In this document: positions 23,520-36,471 of the stretch, one piece after another
Layout: the number at the start of each line of letters is the position of its first letter
Position numbering within the stretch: the first letter of the stretch is position 1
NCBI GenBank assembly: GCA_024529925.1
Contig: JAFEUB010000718.1
Location: 18,638 to 82,637, forward strand
DNA length: 64,000 nt
From: Ophthalmolycus amberensis
Taxonomy: Eukaryota > Chordata > Actinopteri > Perciformes > Zoarcidae
Direction of reading: 5' to 3'
Notes under the pieces: model-generated
The model's database searches: none
What the model was told of the DNA's origin: nothing
What the model saw: only the letters and a program-made list of their open reading frames with translations
Made by a program: the position numbers and the translations under genes

Positions 23520-24280
23520 CACTGTAAAAAAAAAAAACCTTGAGAAAACTTTATCAAGGCAACTTGATGCAATCGATTTTCAAGTTCTCAACTTTTGACT
23601 ACGGTAGTTGACTTAACTAAGATTTACAAGTTTGGACAAAAGTTCTGCCAACTTAGATTTTCTTGTTCACAGAATTGTGATATTTCTGTGAGGCTAACAA
23701 TGAAATTATTGTTTCAGTGCCATGTATTTCTACCTTTGACAAACGGATATTTGTGTTGAATAAATATACAATTCTTGTTTAAGTGAGACAAAAAATTTAC
23801 GTTAAAAATCAATACAAATTGATGTTGCTATATAATTGTATTTCGAGTTCTGCCAACTTAGATTTTCTTGTTCACAGAATTGTGATATTTCTGTGAGGCT
23901 AACAATAAAATCATTGTTTCAATGCTATGTGTTTCTGCCTTCAACAAACACAGATATACTAGTTGAATAAACATATAATTCTTGCTTCAGTGAGATACAT
24001 TTTCCTAGATAACTCAATGAAAATGTAAGTTGCTGTAATTGTATTCAAGGAATTCTCAATAAATACTTCATTAAATATAATAAAAAGGCACACAGCTCAA
24101 AGTTAGCTAAAACCTTGTTTATTTCTCCTTGGTAAAAAGGTTTTGAACACGAGTTAAAAGTACTCAATGAGGTCTGTCTGGCCTTCATTAAACAATGGAT
24201 TGGCACTGGATTCAGCAAGGCAATTATGTAAACAGTCAATGCAATGAATTTGAATATTTAAAACACTGGATGTGTCCCTC
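23520..24280 (-). mobile_element. CACTG-ended transposon fragment, U2
   Basis: CACTGTAAAAAAAAAAAACC start, sub-terminal AAGTTG-type motifs and the 204-bp duplication, as in U1. Confidence 0.45.
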
Positions 24281-24289
24281 TATATAGAC

Positions 24290-24680
<391 letters not shown>

Positions 24681-24878
24681 CTTATACATGAGTACCAACA
24701 ATGAACATGAACAGTTTAAATACTGGATGTGTCCCTATTGTGAACTGACAACTGACATTTCTTCAAATTCTGTGAATCTGAGGCAAAGGTGACTTAAAAG
24801 GTTACACATGAGAACAAACAATGCACTCAAACAGGAACAAAACAAAGCATTAGGTCCTGTCTGGCTTCCCCATCAGAT

Positions 24879-25190
24879 TTAGAGCAAAAGCTTTGTTTTC
24901 AGAGACCGTATGCGCTGCGAGCGTCGAGAGCCAAGCTCGAAAAAGATTGTTTGAATCCCTTCGAAGGTATACCTCATCTCCTTTGGATAGTCAATGTCCA
25001 TGGCATACAGTAGGCCAAAGACGTATGCAAAGGCAGTAGAGAGGTCTGGTAGGTCTTGAAGCACGATGGTCCCTTCCAACACAACCGCTACATCTCGCAC
25101 GTTTGGTAATATGGCAGCATCATCATCTTCAATGATGGTGAGGATGGCAACAGACACACCTCTGAGCACTCTCTTCTCATGGTCAGTGTC
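24879..25190 (-). pseudogene. Orphan SAMD3-like terminal exon, U2
   Basis: Same 103-codon exon with acceptor as in U1. The predicted protein is identical. Confidence 0.6.
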
Positions 25191-25552
25191 CTGAGGAAAA
25201 GCAACACATGCATGATTGAGTGCTAAGGAAAGATTAAAGACAAAATACATTTCTACTCATTGTAACTTTAACTTTTGTACCATTCGGCTTGTGGACGTTT
25301 TAAAAATAAATCTTAAAATTGTGACTCAACAGCACGGTTGCTATCACCCACCAGTGGGACAGTATAGGAATTTATCGTGGATCACAATTAAAACACTCAC
25401 AATAAGTTGATCGTGAATATCCTCATGAGTGATTTGAAAAAGCTGTCTAGCTTGCTATCATGGTGGAGGACTGAAAAATAGAAACAATTCAAATACAATT
25501 CAAGTGTCCACCATAGCGCTGGCGCATTGTCGAAGCAGTAAATGCTGCTTGT

Positions 25553-26006
25553 AGATGAACGGTCAGTGAATCTCCAAAGTCAGTAGGATTCATCCTCTAG
25601 GGGTGATGAATGTCTGTACAAAATCTCATGGTAATCCATTGAATTGTTGTTAAGACACTGCAATAGAAACCAAAAGTGTTGACCTGGTGGTGGTGCTTAA
25701 TGAAAAGTCAGTATGGTTTATCCTCACAGGACCATGAATGGCCACGCATGTTTAAAAAAACAACAAGATCTCCTCACTTTCTATCACCGTGGCAGCAAAT
25801 ATTTGAACCTCCAGCCACCATAAAACATCCTCTGATGATTAGTTAGAAAAGAAATGGATCTGGTCAAACTCAACACACTGGTCTGATGAGAAAAGAGGGT
25901 TTTCCTTAAAGGAAATTTCAAAGCTAATCTGAAACCAGAAAATCAGTACATCTGCTGTCATGGCTGACATTATCAGCGCTGCAGTCACTGCAGGGTGAAT
26001 GGTCAG
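25553..26006 (+). repeat. Left arm of long inverted repeat, U3
   Basis: Complement of the distal part of the arm at 30641-31336. Confidence 0.85.
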
Positions 26007-27941
26007 AAACACTTTCGTAGAGAGAGATCCCCCATGACATTAACAATGACTTTAACCAGCTGTGAACTTCAGGAATGAGGAAAGCAGAGCCATTCCTCTC
26101 TTGAAACTGAACTTAGCACTTGTTTTCAACCAGGAAGCTGCAACGGGCAACAGGTGCAACGTTGCTCCCTGTATTGTGTTACTTCTTTTATGTTTTCCCT
26201 TCCTGCATTTGAATTGTTCGTGAGCAGCGCAATCTATAAATGTCACGCTCAAGTCTCCTCGTCATCCACCCCGTCCTCCCAAGGGGTCTAAAGGAATTCC
26301 ACGTCACTAGGAACAGGATTGTTCTTGCGGAATTTGATTCATTGTTCCCACCGCGATGCCGCACACACCTCATCTGATCTCATAATTGACTGGAGGGTGA
26401 TGGATACAAGCTCACAGGGATGTTGAAATGCAGTGTCAGCTATTAGGGGTTCAGGGTTGATTGCAAGAGACTCCTGTAAAATGATATTATTAGATGAAAT
26501 ATGCACAATTGCAGGAAAGATGTACATTTTTTTAGATTTAAAGAATGTGGCATCAAGGCTGGAGTGTTCAGGGTTTTTTTAACTCACCAGCCAGAGAAGA
26601 GAAGTTGAATTTATCAACCTAAAGTAGTTGTTGACTGCAATGAAAGGAAACAAAGTGTTTGATGATATGTCATTTAGAGTCATTGGCCAAATGACTTGAG
26701 CTCCTGACACCAAGAGAGTTGTTTATGTGTATCATCACTTCCTGATAAAGGCGGTCCTGTCATACATTACCACAAGGTGGCAGCAGTGTGTTATAGACAT
26801 GAACCTGACCAGAGGAAGAAGTTGTTTATTTCAGTAATACTGTTTTATCTTAAGTTGAATGTTTTTGTTTTACTTTTGTTAAAAGATAAGCCTGACATTA
26901 TTCTATACTTTTCTTACTGTCAATAAATCCCATGAAAATACCATTTTCCACCTCTCAATACTGTATAACTCGCCGACCCTGTCTGTAGCATTCAGTCCAT
27001 TAGTTACTACCGAAGAGGTAAATCTAACAGGAGTAAATAGTGCATTTATTTTCAGTATTTTTACTCATTGGGTGCTATAGTGAGTATTTATGGCAGCAGG
27101 ATGGTAAACGTGGGATTAAGCCAAACTAAACTGCAGTGTGTGTGTGTTCATGTAAATGAAGCGACCCACTGCAACATTGTGGCTCACCACCAACCACTAT
27201 GACTAATGTACGACCTGCTGTACCTCTTCGGCCATAGACGCTCACTTTTTAAATCAATCGATTTTTTGTTGTATAATAAACTTAATTACCTGCTTTGTAA
27301 AATGAGTTCCTTCAAAGTAAGCCACTTCCAATCTGCAAAATGCACAATCATGTGTTGGGAGAATTTTCACATTGTTTTCCAAATTAGAAGTGGAACGCAA
27401 GCATTTACAATAACACATCCTTTTTAAATACTACATTTTAGAAACATGACTAAGAGTCTGCAGCTTTCTGTTAGCAATACGTACAGTGTAACAGAGCCAC
27501 AAACATGGCTGTAGTCTTACTAGGCTAGCTGTTTCCCCATACTTCCATTCTGTATGCTAAGCTACCTAACCGCATGCTGGCTTTAGTTCATATTATTTAT
27601 GAAATGTATCATTCTGCTTGTTTCTCAGAAAGAAGTGGATGAGTATTTCCCAAAAATGTTGAACTATTCCTTCAGCCATGAGACATGAGAAGAGTTTAAC
27701 AAAACATCCAGCAGGTGGTGCTATACACTGAAATGGAAATTAATTTATCTTTAGTAATTTATCTTTAGTAAAGGTCATTAGGTACCCTTTAAGAGTATTG
27801 AGACCCTAAACCAAGGTGATGGCTTGATCCTCATCCGTAAATAGTTGAGTCTCAAGGTTTGTTAGATATGTTAATGAAGAACGTGAAACTGGACGGTGAA
27901 TTAGTAGGAAATATGTGTTGGTGTTGGCTTTGATGGTGTTG
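26007..27941. other. Conserved spacer of U3 without a recognised gene
   Basis: As in U1. A 62-codon minus frame (26339-26527) opens here and in U4/U5 through the single change CTACTG to CTCCTG, so it is probably incidental. Confidence 0.5.
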
Positions 27942-28353
27942 CCATTCTCTCCCTAGGCTGGTCTTAAATGCGTTGACTGAGGAGGCACTAACTGTTGCTT
28001 GACTCAGGCTGTTCCATACTGGTGGTGTTCTTACTAGAGAAAAAAGGTTTCCGTGGACCAGGCTGGTGTTGTACTTGTAGCTTCTTGTATTGGTGCTGAG
28101 GGATTTTTTGAACATACTATTGCCACATACTTGACTTCTGTTCGACTGTACGCTGTCGATTCCTGTCAGTATTTTAAAAGTTTGGACCATGTCGGCTCGT
28201 TTGCGGCGAAATTCCAGCGTTTGCAAGTTGAGACTGGCAAGTCTTTCTGGGTATGAGAGGTTGGACGAGTCTAGTTGTGCGTCTCTGAACTGGTTCCAGG
28301 GCATCTTTGTCCCGCTTGAGTTTGGGCGACCATACAACTGAGGCGTACTCCAA
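27942..28353 (-). pseudogene. LINE reverse transcriptase 3' fragment, U3
   Basis: The best preserved copy. One extra A relative to the other units (TTCTTACTAGAG) restores the frame across the C-terminal block, giving WNSLSQATVSASSVNAFK to the end. The upstream LEYASVVW block is still in another frame. Confidence 0.78.
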
Positions 28354-28428
28354 ATTAAGGAGCTTTTATTGCCAAATTTAGTTGTTGAAGCGTGATATCT
28401 TATTGTGAAGGACAGAACTACGGTCCCG

Positions 28429-28603
28429 GTTGCCAAGCAACGGTTGCTGAGCAGCGGGAGTCCTTTGATTTCAGCTAGGCTCGTGGCTATCATGTGTGAC
28501 GTCAGATAAAAGGATCAAAGACATGAAAACCGTGACGTCACCGATAGAATCCGTGACGTCACGGATGGAATCCTTGACGTCACGGATGGAATCCTTGACG
28601 TCA
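28429..28603 (+). promoter_or_regulatory. X-box plus five CREs, U3
   Basis: X-box at 28429-28441. CREs start at 28497, 28533, 28554, 28575 and 28596, with the same spacing as U2. Confidence 0.72.
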
Positions 28604-28752
28604 TTTCAGCTATAGGCTCCTTGCTCCTGGCTGTCATGTGTAAAGTCAGTGTAAGTCAGTCAGCAAGTTCTCAGAGCTCAAGATCATCGTCCACAATAAA
28701 TCAACTATTTATCAACAATTTATTCAAAGAATAAATCAACAGTAAATCAACA

Positions 28753-30600
28753 ATGATGAATACATTCTTAGGCAAGATGAAAAATGTGTTTGCAGGACGA
28801 CAGAGGAGTCCAGCTTCACCCACATTTATACACACTTATACTATTTATACTATTAACCCTGAGTATATAGTGTTCCCAGACACTCATCACATTGAGGTCT
28901 CAGACAGCCAGACATCTCCCGAGGAAATAATTGGGGAAAGGTTTAGTGACATCCCTGATCCTGTCTTTGGTGACATGTCAGACTCTGATTATGAGAGATT
29001 GCTATTTACCGATGTCCTGCGAGTTATTAAAGAACTGCAAGCGAAAGCCAAGGAAACGGACGCAAGAGGATGCAAACCTAAGAGCCTTAGTACAAAGGAC
29101 TTCGCCAAAACATGTCTGTGTCGCTTACTGCGTCAACTGGACACCGAATTTGAGCAGTACATCAGCGTAACTGATTTGCGTGGCCTGTTTGTAGAATTAG
29201 AAGACTACATCGACAAATGGTTGACATTGGCTGATGACATATTACCGGTTGATTACGAGGATATGAAGGATTCCAGCAATACAATGACGATGGAGCTGAG
29301 TAACATCATCTTCACACACACGACAGGACGTTTGCAGCCATCGATCTCACCAGAGGCGTATGGCGAATGCGATACGGAGTTTGACGGTAACTATAAGGAA
29401 TACCATCCACATGTTTTGATGTACGTTGATATATGGACCAAAGCCTGGACATTCCTGAGATTCATGGAGTTGTGGCAGACGACTCAGGTCGACGATGTTG
29501 CTGAAAATATGACACAGGCTTTAGAGGACAAGTTTCGTGACATCCCTGATCCTGTCTTTGGTGACATGTCAGACTCTGATTTTGAGAGCTTGCTATCTAC
29601 ACAGTCTTTAGAGGACAAGTTTCGTGACATCCCTGATCCTGTCTTTGGTGACATGTTCTCTGATTATGAGAGCTTGCTATCTACACAGTCTTTAGAGGAC
29701 AAGTTTCGTGACATCCCTGATCCTGTCTTTGGTGACATGTCAGACTCTGATTTTGAGAGCTTGCTATCTACACAGTCTTTAGAGGACAAGTTTCGTGACA
29801 TCCCTGATCCTGTCTTTGGTGACATGTCAGACTGTGATTATGAGAGCTTGCTGTCTACACAGTCTTTAGAGGACAAGTCACCGGAACCAACAGCGTCACC
29901 GGACGCTGAAAATATGACACAGTCTTTAGAGGACAAGTCACCGGAACCAACAGCGTCACCGGACGCTGAAAATATGACACAGTCTTTAGAGGACAAGTCA
30001 CCGGAACCAACAGCGTCACCGGTCGCTGAAAATATGACACAGTCTTTAGAGGTCGAGTCACCGGAACCAACAGCGTCACCGGTCGCTGAAAATATGACAA
30101 CGGCTTTAGAGGACAAGTCACCAGAACCAACAGCGTCACCGGTCGTCGACCAGCTGGAGAGCGGTCCTCAATGGGCGCAGGACAACACCGAAGCAAAGAA
30201 GAAAGCATTCATTGAGATTATCTTGGGGAAGCTGGTTTCACGGGCATTCAGGAAATGCAAAGTGAGCTGGCCATCCGATACCGAGGCCATCAACATCATT
30301 CAGCGTCTGTTGGAAAAGACGTGGGCCGAAGTCGAGGGCATGGACTTTGATGTCGAACCAAAAACCTTCAAGGACCTCGACAAGACCATCTTTAACAAAC
30401 TCTGGAAGCAGTTGGGCCATAAAACAACGGTGCTGCTCAATTTGAGACGTGAGGATGAGGCACTTGAAAACCTCATCGCCTCCTCCATCAAAAAACACTT
30501 GACGCCACCAACAAATAAGAGCAAAGGCAAGTTCTTCTCGTCCGTGCGCCGAGCCATCACCAACGTCTTCAGGCGAGGAGAGAAGGTCGTTGACATGTAG
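28753..30600 (+). CDS. Uncharacterised intronless tandem-family protein, copy 3 (615 aa)
   Basis: Four 29-residue FRDIPDP repeats and five 20-residue SPEPTASP repeats. The N-terminal part is identical to copy 2. The C-terminal domain is a mosaic: the stretch with KTFKDLDK and LLNLRRED matches copies 1 and 5, while the last 30 residues (KGKFFSSVRRAITNVFRR) match copies 2 and 4. This suggests gene conversion of a tract around 30360-30440. Confidence 0.72.
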   Translation: MMNTFLGKMKNVFAGRQRSPASPTFIHTYTIYTINPEYIVFPDTHHIEVSDSQTSPEEIIGERFSDIPDPVFGDMSDSDYERLLFTDVLRVIKELQAKAKETDARGCKPKSLSTKDFAKTCLCRLLRQLDTEFEQYISVTDLRGLFVELEDYIDKWLTLADDILPVDYEDMKDSSNTMTMELSNIIFTHTTGRLQPSISPEAYGECDTEFDGNYKEYHPHVLMYVDIWTKAWTFLRFMELWQTTQVDDVAENMTQALEDKFRDIPDPVFGDMSDSDFESLLSTQSLEDKFRDIPDPVFGDMFSDYESLLSTQSLEDKFRDIPDPVFGDMSDSDFESLLSTQSLEDKFRDIPDPVFGDMSDCDYESLLSTQSLEDKSPEPTASPDAENMTQSLEDKSPEPTASPDAENMTQSLEDKSPEPTASPVAENMTQSLEVESPEPTASPVAENMTTALEDKSPEPTASPVVDQLESGPQWAQDNTEAKKKAFIEIILGKLVSRAFRKCKVSWPSDTEAINIIQRLLEKTWAEVEGMDFDVEPKTFKDLDKTIFNKLWKQLGHKTTVLLNLRREDEALENLIASSIKKHLTPPTNKSKGKFFSSVRRAITNVFRRGEKVVDM

Positions 30601-30613
30601 GTGACAACAATAT

Positions 30614-30640
30614 TCTCTCTCTCTCTCTCTCTATCTCTCT
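30614..30640. repeat. (TC)n microsatellite, U3
   Basis: CT tract after the stop codon. Confidence 0.85.
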
Positions 30641-31336
30641 AGCTTTGAAATTTCCTTTAAGGAAAACCCTCTTTTCTCATCAGACCAGTGTGTTGAGTTT
30701 GACCAGATCCATTTATTTTCTAACTAATCATCAGAGGATGTTTTATGGTGGCTGGAGGTTCAAATATTTGCTGCCACGGTGATAGAAAGTGAGGAGATCT
30801 TGCTGTTTTTTTAAACATGCGTGGCCATGTTTAATCCAGTAGTTAGTCCTGTGAGGATAAACCATACTGACCATTCACCCTGCAGTGACTGCAGCGCTGA
30901 TAATGTCAGCCATGACAGCAGATGTACTGATTTGCTGGTTTCAGATTAGCTTTGAAATTTCCTTTAAGGAAAACCCGCTTTTCTCATCAGACCAGTGTGT
31001 TGAGTTTGACCAGATCCATTTCTTTTCTAACTAATCATCAGAGGATGTTTTATGGTGGCTGGAGGTTCAAATATTTGCTGCCACGGTGATAGAAAGTGAG
31101 GAGATCTTGTTGTTTTTTTAAACATGCGTGGCCATGTTTAATCCAGTAGTTAGTCCTGTGAGGATAAACCATACTGACTTTTCATTAAGCACCACCACCA
31201 GTCCAACACTTTTGGTTTCTATTGCAGTTTCTTAACAATTCAATGGATTACCATGAGATTTTGTACAGACATTCATCGCCCCTAGAGGATGAATCCTACT
31301 GACTTTGGAGATTCACTGAACGTTCATCTCGTGCCA
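30641..31336 (+). repeat. Right inverted-repeat arm, U3 (two modules)
   Basis: Modules start near 30641 and 30948. Ends GTGCCA. Confidence 0.85.
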
Positions 31337-32090
31337 CACTGTAAAAAAAAAAACCTTGAGAAAACTTTATCAAGGCAACTTGATGCAATCGATTTTCAAG
31401 TTCTCAACTTTTGACTACGGTAGTTGACTTAACTAAGATTTACAAGTTTGGACAAAAGTTCTGCCAACTTAGATTTTCTTGTTCACAGAATTGTGATATT
31501 TCTGTGAGGCTAACAATGAAATTATTGTTTCAGTGCCATGTATTTCTACCTTTGACAAACGGATATTTGTGTTGAATAAATATACAATTCTTGTTTAAGT
31601 GAGACAAAAAATTTACGTTAAAAATCAATACAAATTGATGTTGCTATATAATTGTATTTCGAGTTCTGCCAACTTAGATTTTCTTGTTCACAGAATTGTG
31701 ATATTTCTGTGAGGCTAACAATAAAATCATTGTTTCAATGCTATGTGTTTCTGCCTTCAACAAACACAGATATACTAGTTGAATAAACATATAATTCTTG
31801 CTTCAGTGAGATACATTTTCCTAGATAACTCAATGAAAATGTAAGTTGCTGGAATTGTATTAAAGGAATTCTCAATAAATACTTTATTAAATATAATAAA
31901 AAGGCACACAGCTCAAAGTTAGCTAAAACCTTGTTTATTTCTCCTTGGTAAAAAGGTTTTGAACACGAGTTAAAAGTACTCAATGAGGTCTGTCTGGCCT
32001 TCATTAAACAATGGATTGGCACTGGATTCAGCAAGGCAATTATGTAAACAGTCAATGCAATGAATTTGAATATTTAAAACACTGGATGTG
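31337..32090 (-). mobile_element. CACTG-ended transposon fragment, U3
   Basis: As in U1, with which it shares the variant CTGGAATTGTATTAAAGG against CTGTAATTGTATTCAAGG in U2 and U4. Confidence 0.45.
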
Positions 32091-32105
32091 TCCCTCTATA
32101 TAGAC

Positions 32106-32399
<294 letters not shown>

Positions 32400-32598
32400 A
32401 CTTATACATGAGTACCAACAATGAACATGAACAGTTTAAATACTGGATGTGTCCCTATTGTGAACTGACAACTGACATTTCTTCAAATTCTGTGAATCTG
32501 AGGCAAAGGTGACTTAAAAGGTTACACATGAGAACAAACAATGCACTCAAACAGGAACAAAACAAAGCATTAGGTCCTGTCTGGCTTCCCCATCAGAT

Positions 32599-32910
32599 TT
32601 AGAGCAAAAGCTTTGTTTTCAGAGACCGTATGCGCTGCGAGCGTCGAGAGCCAAGCTCGAAAAAGATTGTTTGAATCCCTTCGAAGGTATACCTCATCTC
32701 CTTTGGATAGTCAATGTCCATGGCATACAGTAGGCCAAAGACGTATGCAAAGGCAGTAGAGAGGTCTGGTAGGTCTTGAAGCACGATGGTCCCTTCCAAC
32801 ACAACCGCTACATCTCGCACGTTTGGTAATATGGCAGCATCATCATCTTCAATGATGGTGAGGATGGCAACAGACACACCTCTGAGCACTCTCTTCTCAT
32901 GGTCAGTGTC
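32599..32910 (-). pseudogene. Orphan SAMD3-like terminal exon, U3
   Basis: Intact 103-codon exon with acceptor, identical in translation to U1 and U2. Confidence 0.6.
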
Positions 32911-33272
32911 CTGAGGAAAAGCAACACATGCATGATTGAGTGCTAAGGAAAGATTAAAGACAAAATACATTTCTACTCATTGTAACTTTAACTTTTGTAC
33001 CATTCGGCTTGTGGACGTTTTAAAAATAAATCTTAAAATTGTGACTCAACAGCACGGTTGCTATCACCCACCAGTGGGACAGTATAGGAATTTATCGTGG
33101 ATCACAATTAAAACACTCACAATAAGTTGATCGTGAATATCCTCATGAGTGATTTGAAAAAGCTGTCTAGCTTGCTATCATGGTGGAGGACTGAAAAATA
33201 GAAACAATTCAAATACAATTCAAGTGTCCACCATAGCGCTGGCGCATTGTCGAAGCAGTAAATGCTGCTTGT

Positions 33273-33726
33273 AGATGAACGGTCAGTGAATCTCCAAAGT
33301 CAGTAGGATTCATCCTCTAGGGGTGATGAATGTCTGTACAAAATCTCATGGTAATCCATTGAATTGTTGTTAAGACACTGCAATAGAAACCAAAAGTGTT
33401 GACCTGGTGGTGGTGCTTAATGAAAAGTCAGTATGGTTTATCCTCACAGGACCATGAATGGCCACGCATGTTTAAAAAAACAACAAGATCTCCTCACTTT
33501 CTATCACCGTGGCAGCAAATATTTGAACCTCCAGCCACCATAAAACATCCTCTGATGATTAGTTAGAAAAGAAATGGATCTGGTCAAACTCAACACACTG
33601 GTCTGATGAGAAAAGAGGGTTTTCCTTAAAGGAAATTTCAAAGCTAATCTGAAACCAGAAAATCAGTACATCTGCTGTCATGGCTGACATTATCAGCGCT
33701 GCAGTCACTGCAGGGTGAATGGTCAG
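33273..33726 (+). repeat. Left arm of long inverted repeat, U4
   Basis: Complement of the distal part of the arm at 38479-39174. Confidence 0.85.
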
Positions 33727-35661
33727 AAACACTTTCGTAGAGAGAGATCCCCCATGACATTAACAATGACTTTAACCAGCTGTGAACTTCAGGAATGAGG
33801 AAAGCAGAGCCATTCCTCTCTTGAAACTGAACTTAGCACTTGTTTTCAACCAGGAAGCTGCAACGGGCAACAGGTGCAACGTTGCTCCCTGTATTGTGTT
33901 ACTTCTTTTATGTTTTCCCTTCCTGCATTTGAATTGTTCGTGAGCAGCGCAATCTATAAATGTCACGCTCAAGTCTCCTCGTCATCCACCCCGTCCTCCC
34001 AAGGGGTCTAAAGGAATTCCACGTCACTAGGAACAGGATTGTTCTTGCGGAATTTGATTCATTGTTCCCACCGCGATGCCGCACACACCTCATCTGATCT
34101 CATAATTGACTGGAGGGTGATGGATACGAGCTCACAGGGATGTTGAAATGCAGTGTCAGCTATTAGGGGTTCAGGGTTGATTGCAAGAGACTCCTGTAAA
34201 ATGATATTATTAGATGAAATATGCACAATTGCAGGAAAGATGTACATTTTTTTAGATTCAAAGAATGTGGCATCAAGGCTGGAGTGTTCAGGTTTTTTTA
34301 ACTCACCAGCCAGAGAAGAGAAGTTGAATTTATCAACCTAAAGTAGTTGTTGACTGCAATGAAAGGAAACAAAGTGTTTGATGATATGTCATTTAGAGTC
34401 ATTGGCCAAATGACTTGAGCTCCTGACACCAAGAGAGTTGTTTATGTGTATCATCACTTCCTGATAAAGGCGGTCCTGTCATACATTACCACAAGGTGGC
34501 AGCAGTGTGTTATAGACATGAACCTGACCAGAGGAAGAAGTTGTTTATTTCAGTAATACTGTTTTATCTTAAGTTGAATGTTTTTGTTTTACTTTTGTTA
34601 AAAGATAAGCCTGACATTATTCTATACTTTTCTTACTGTCAATAAATCCCATGAAAATACCATTTTCCACCTCTCAATACTGTATAACTCGCCGACCCTG
34701 TCTGTAGCATTCAGTCCATTAGTTACTACCGAAGAGGTAAATCTAACAGGAGTAAATAGTGCATTTATTTTCAGTATTTTTACTCATTGGGTGCTATAGT
34801 GAGTATTTATGGCAGCAGGATGGTAAATGTGGGATTAAGCCAAACTAAACTGCAGTGTGTGTGTGTTCATGTAAATGAAGCGACCCACTGCAACATTGTG
34901 GCTCACCACCAACCACTATGACTAATGTACGACCTGCTGTACCTCTTCGGCCATAGACGCTCACTTTTTAAATCAATCGATTTTTTGTTGTATAATAAAC
35001 TTAATTACCTGCTTTGTAAAATGAGTTCCTTCAAAGTAAGCCACTTCCAATCTGCAAAATGCACAATCATGTGTTAGGGAGAATTTTCACATTGTTTTCC
35101 AAATTAGAAGTGGAACGCAAGCATTTACAATAACACATCCTTTTTAAATACTACATTTTAGAAACATGACTAAGAGTCTACAGCTTTCTGTTAGCAATAC
35201 GTACAGTGTAACAGAGCCACAAACATGGCTGTAGTCTTACTAGGCTAGCTGTTTCCCCATACTTCCATTCTGTATGCTAAGCTACCTAACCGCATGCTGG
35301 CTTTAGTTCATATTATTTATGAAATGTATCATTCTGCTTGTTTCTCAGAAAGAAGTGGATGAGTATTTCCCAAAAATGTTGAACTATTCCTTCAGCCATG
35401 AGACATGAGAAGAGTTTAACAAAACATCCAGCAGGTGGTGCTATACACTGAAATGGAAATTAATTTATCTTTAGTAATTTATCTTTAGTAAAGGTCATTA
35501 GGTACCCTTTAAGAGTATTGAGACCCTAAACCAAGGTGATGGCTTGATCCTCATCCGTAAATAGTTGAGTCTCAAGGTTTGTTAGATATGTTAATGAAGA
35601 ACGTGAAACTGGACGGTGAATTAGTAGGAAATATGTGTTGGTGTTGGCTTTGATGGTGTTG
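33727..35661. other. Conserved spacer of U4 without a recognised gene
   Basis: As in U3, with small indels (for example GTGTTAGGGAG near 35073). Confidence 0.5.
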
Positions 35662-36072
35662 CCATTCTCTCCCTAGGCTGGTCTTAAATGCGTTGACTGA
35701 GGAGGCACTAACTGTTGCTTGACTCAGGCTGTTCCATACTGGTGGTGTTCTTCTAGAGAAAAAAGGTTTCCGTGGACCAGGCTGGTGTTGTACTTGTAGC
35801 TTCTTGTATTGGTGCTGAGGGATTTTTTGAACATACTATTGCCACATACTTGACTTCTGTTCGACTGTACGCTGTCGATTCCTGTCAGTATTTTAAAAGT
35901 TTGGACCATGTCGGCTCGTTTGCGGCGAAATTCCAGCGTTTGCAAGTTGAGACTGGCAAGTCTTTCTGGGTATGAGAGGTTGGACGAGTCTAGTTGTGCG
36001 TCTCTGAACTGGTTCCAGGGCATCTTTGTCCCGCTTGAGTTTGGGCGACCATACAACTGAGGCGTACTCCAA
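35662..36072 (-). pseudogene. LINE reverse transcriptase 3' fragment, U4
   Basis: Same frameshifted antisense ORF2 tail as in U2. Confidence 0.75.
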
Positions 36073-36147
36073 ATTAAGGAGCTTTTATTGCCAAATTTAG
36101 TTGTTGAAGCGTGATATCTTATTGTGAAGGACAGAACTACGGTCCCG

Positions 36148-36322
36148 GTTGCCAAGCAACGGTTGCTGAGCAGCGGGAGTCCTTTGATTTCAGCTAGGCT
36201 CGTGGCTATCATGTGTGACGTCAGATAAAAGGATCAAAGACATGAAAACCGTGACGTCACCGATAGAATCCGTGACGTCACGGATGGAATCCTTGACGTC
36301 ACGGATGGAATCCTTGACGTCA
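36148..36322 (+). promoter_or_regulatory. X-box plus five CREs, U4
   Basis: X-box at 36148-36160. CREs start at 36216, 36252, 36273, 36294 and 36315. Confidence 0.72.
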
Positions 36323-36471
36323 TTTCAGCTATAGGCTCCTTGCTCCTGGCTGTCATGTGTAAAGTCAGTGTAAGTCAGTCAGCAAGTTCTCAGAGCTCAA
36401 GATCATCGTCCACAATAAATCAACTATTTATCAACAATTTATTCAAAGAATAAATCAACAGTAAATCAACA

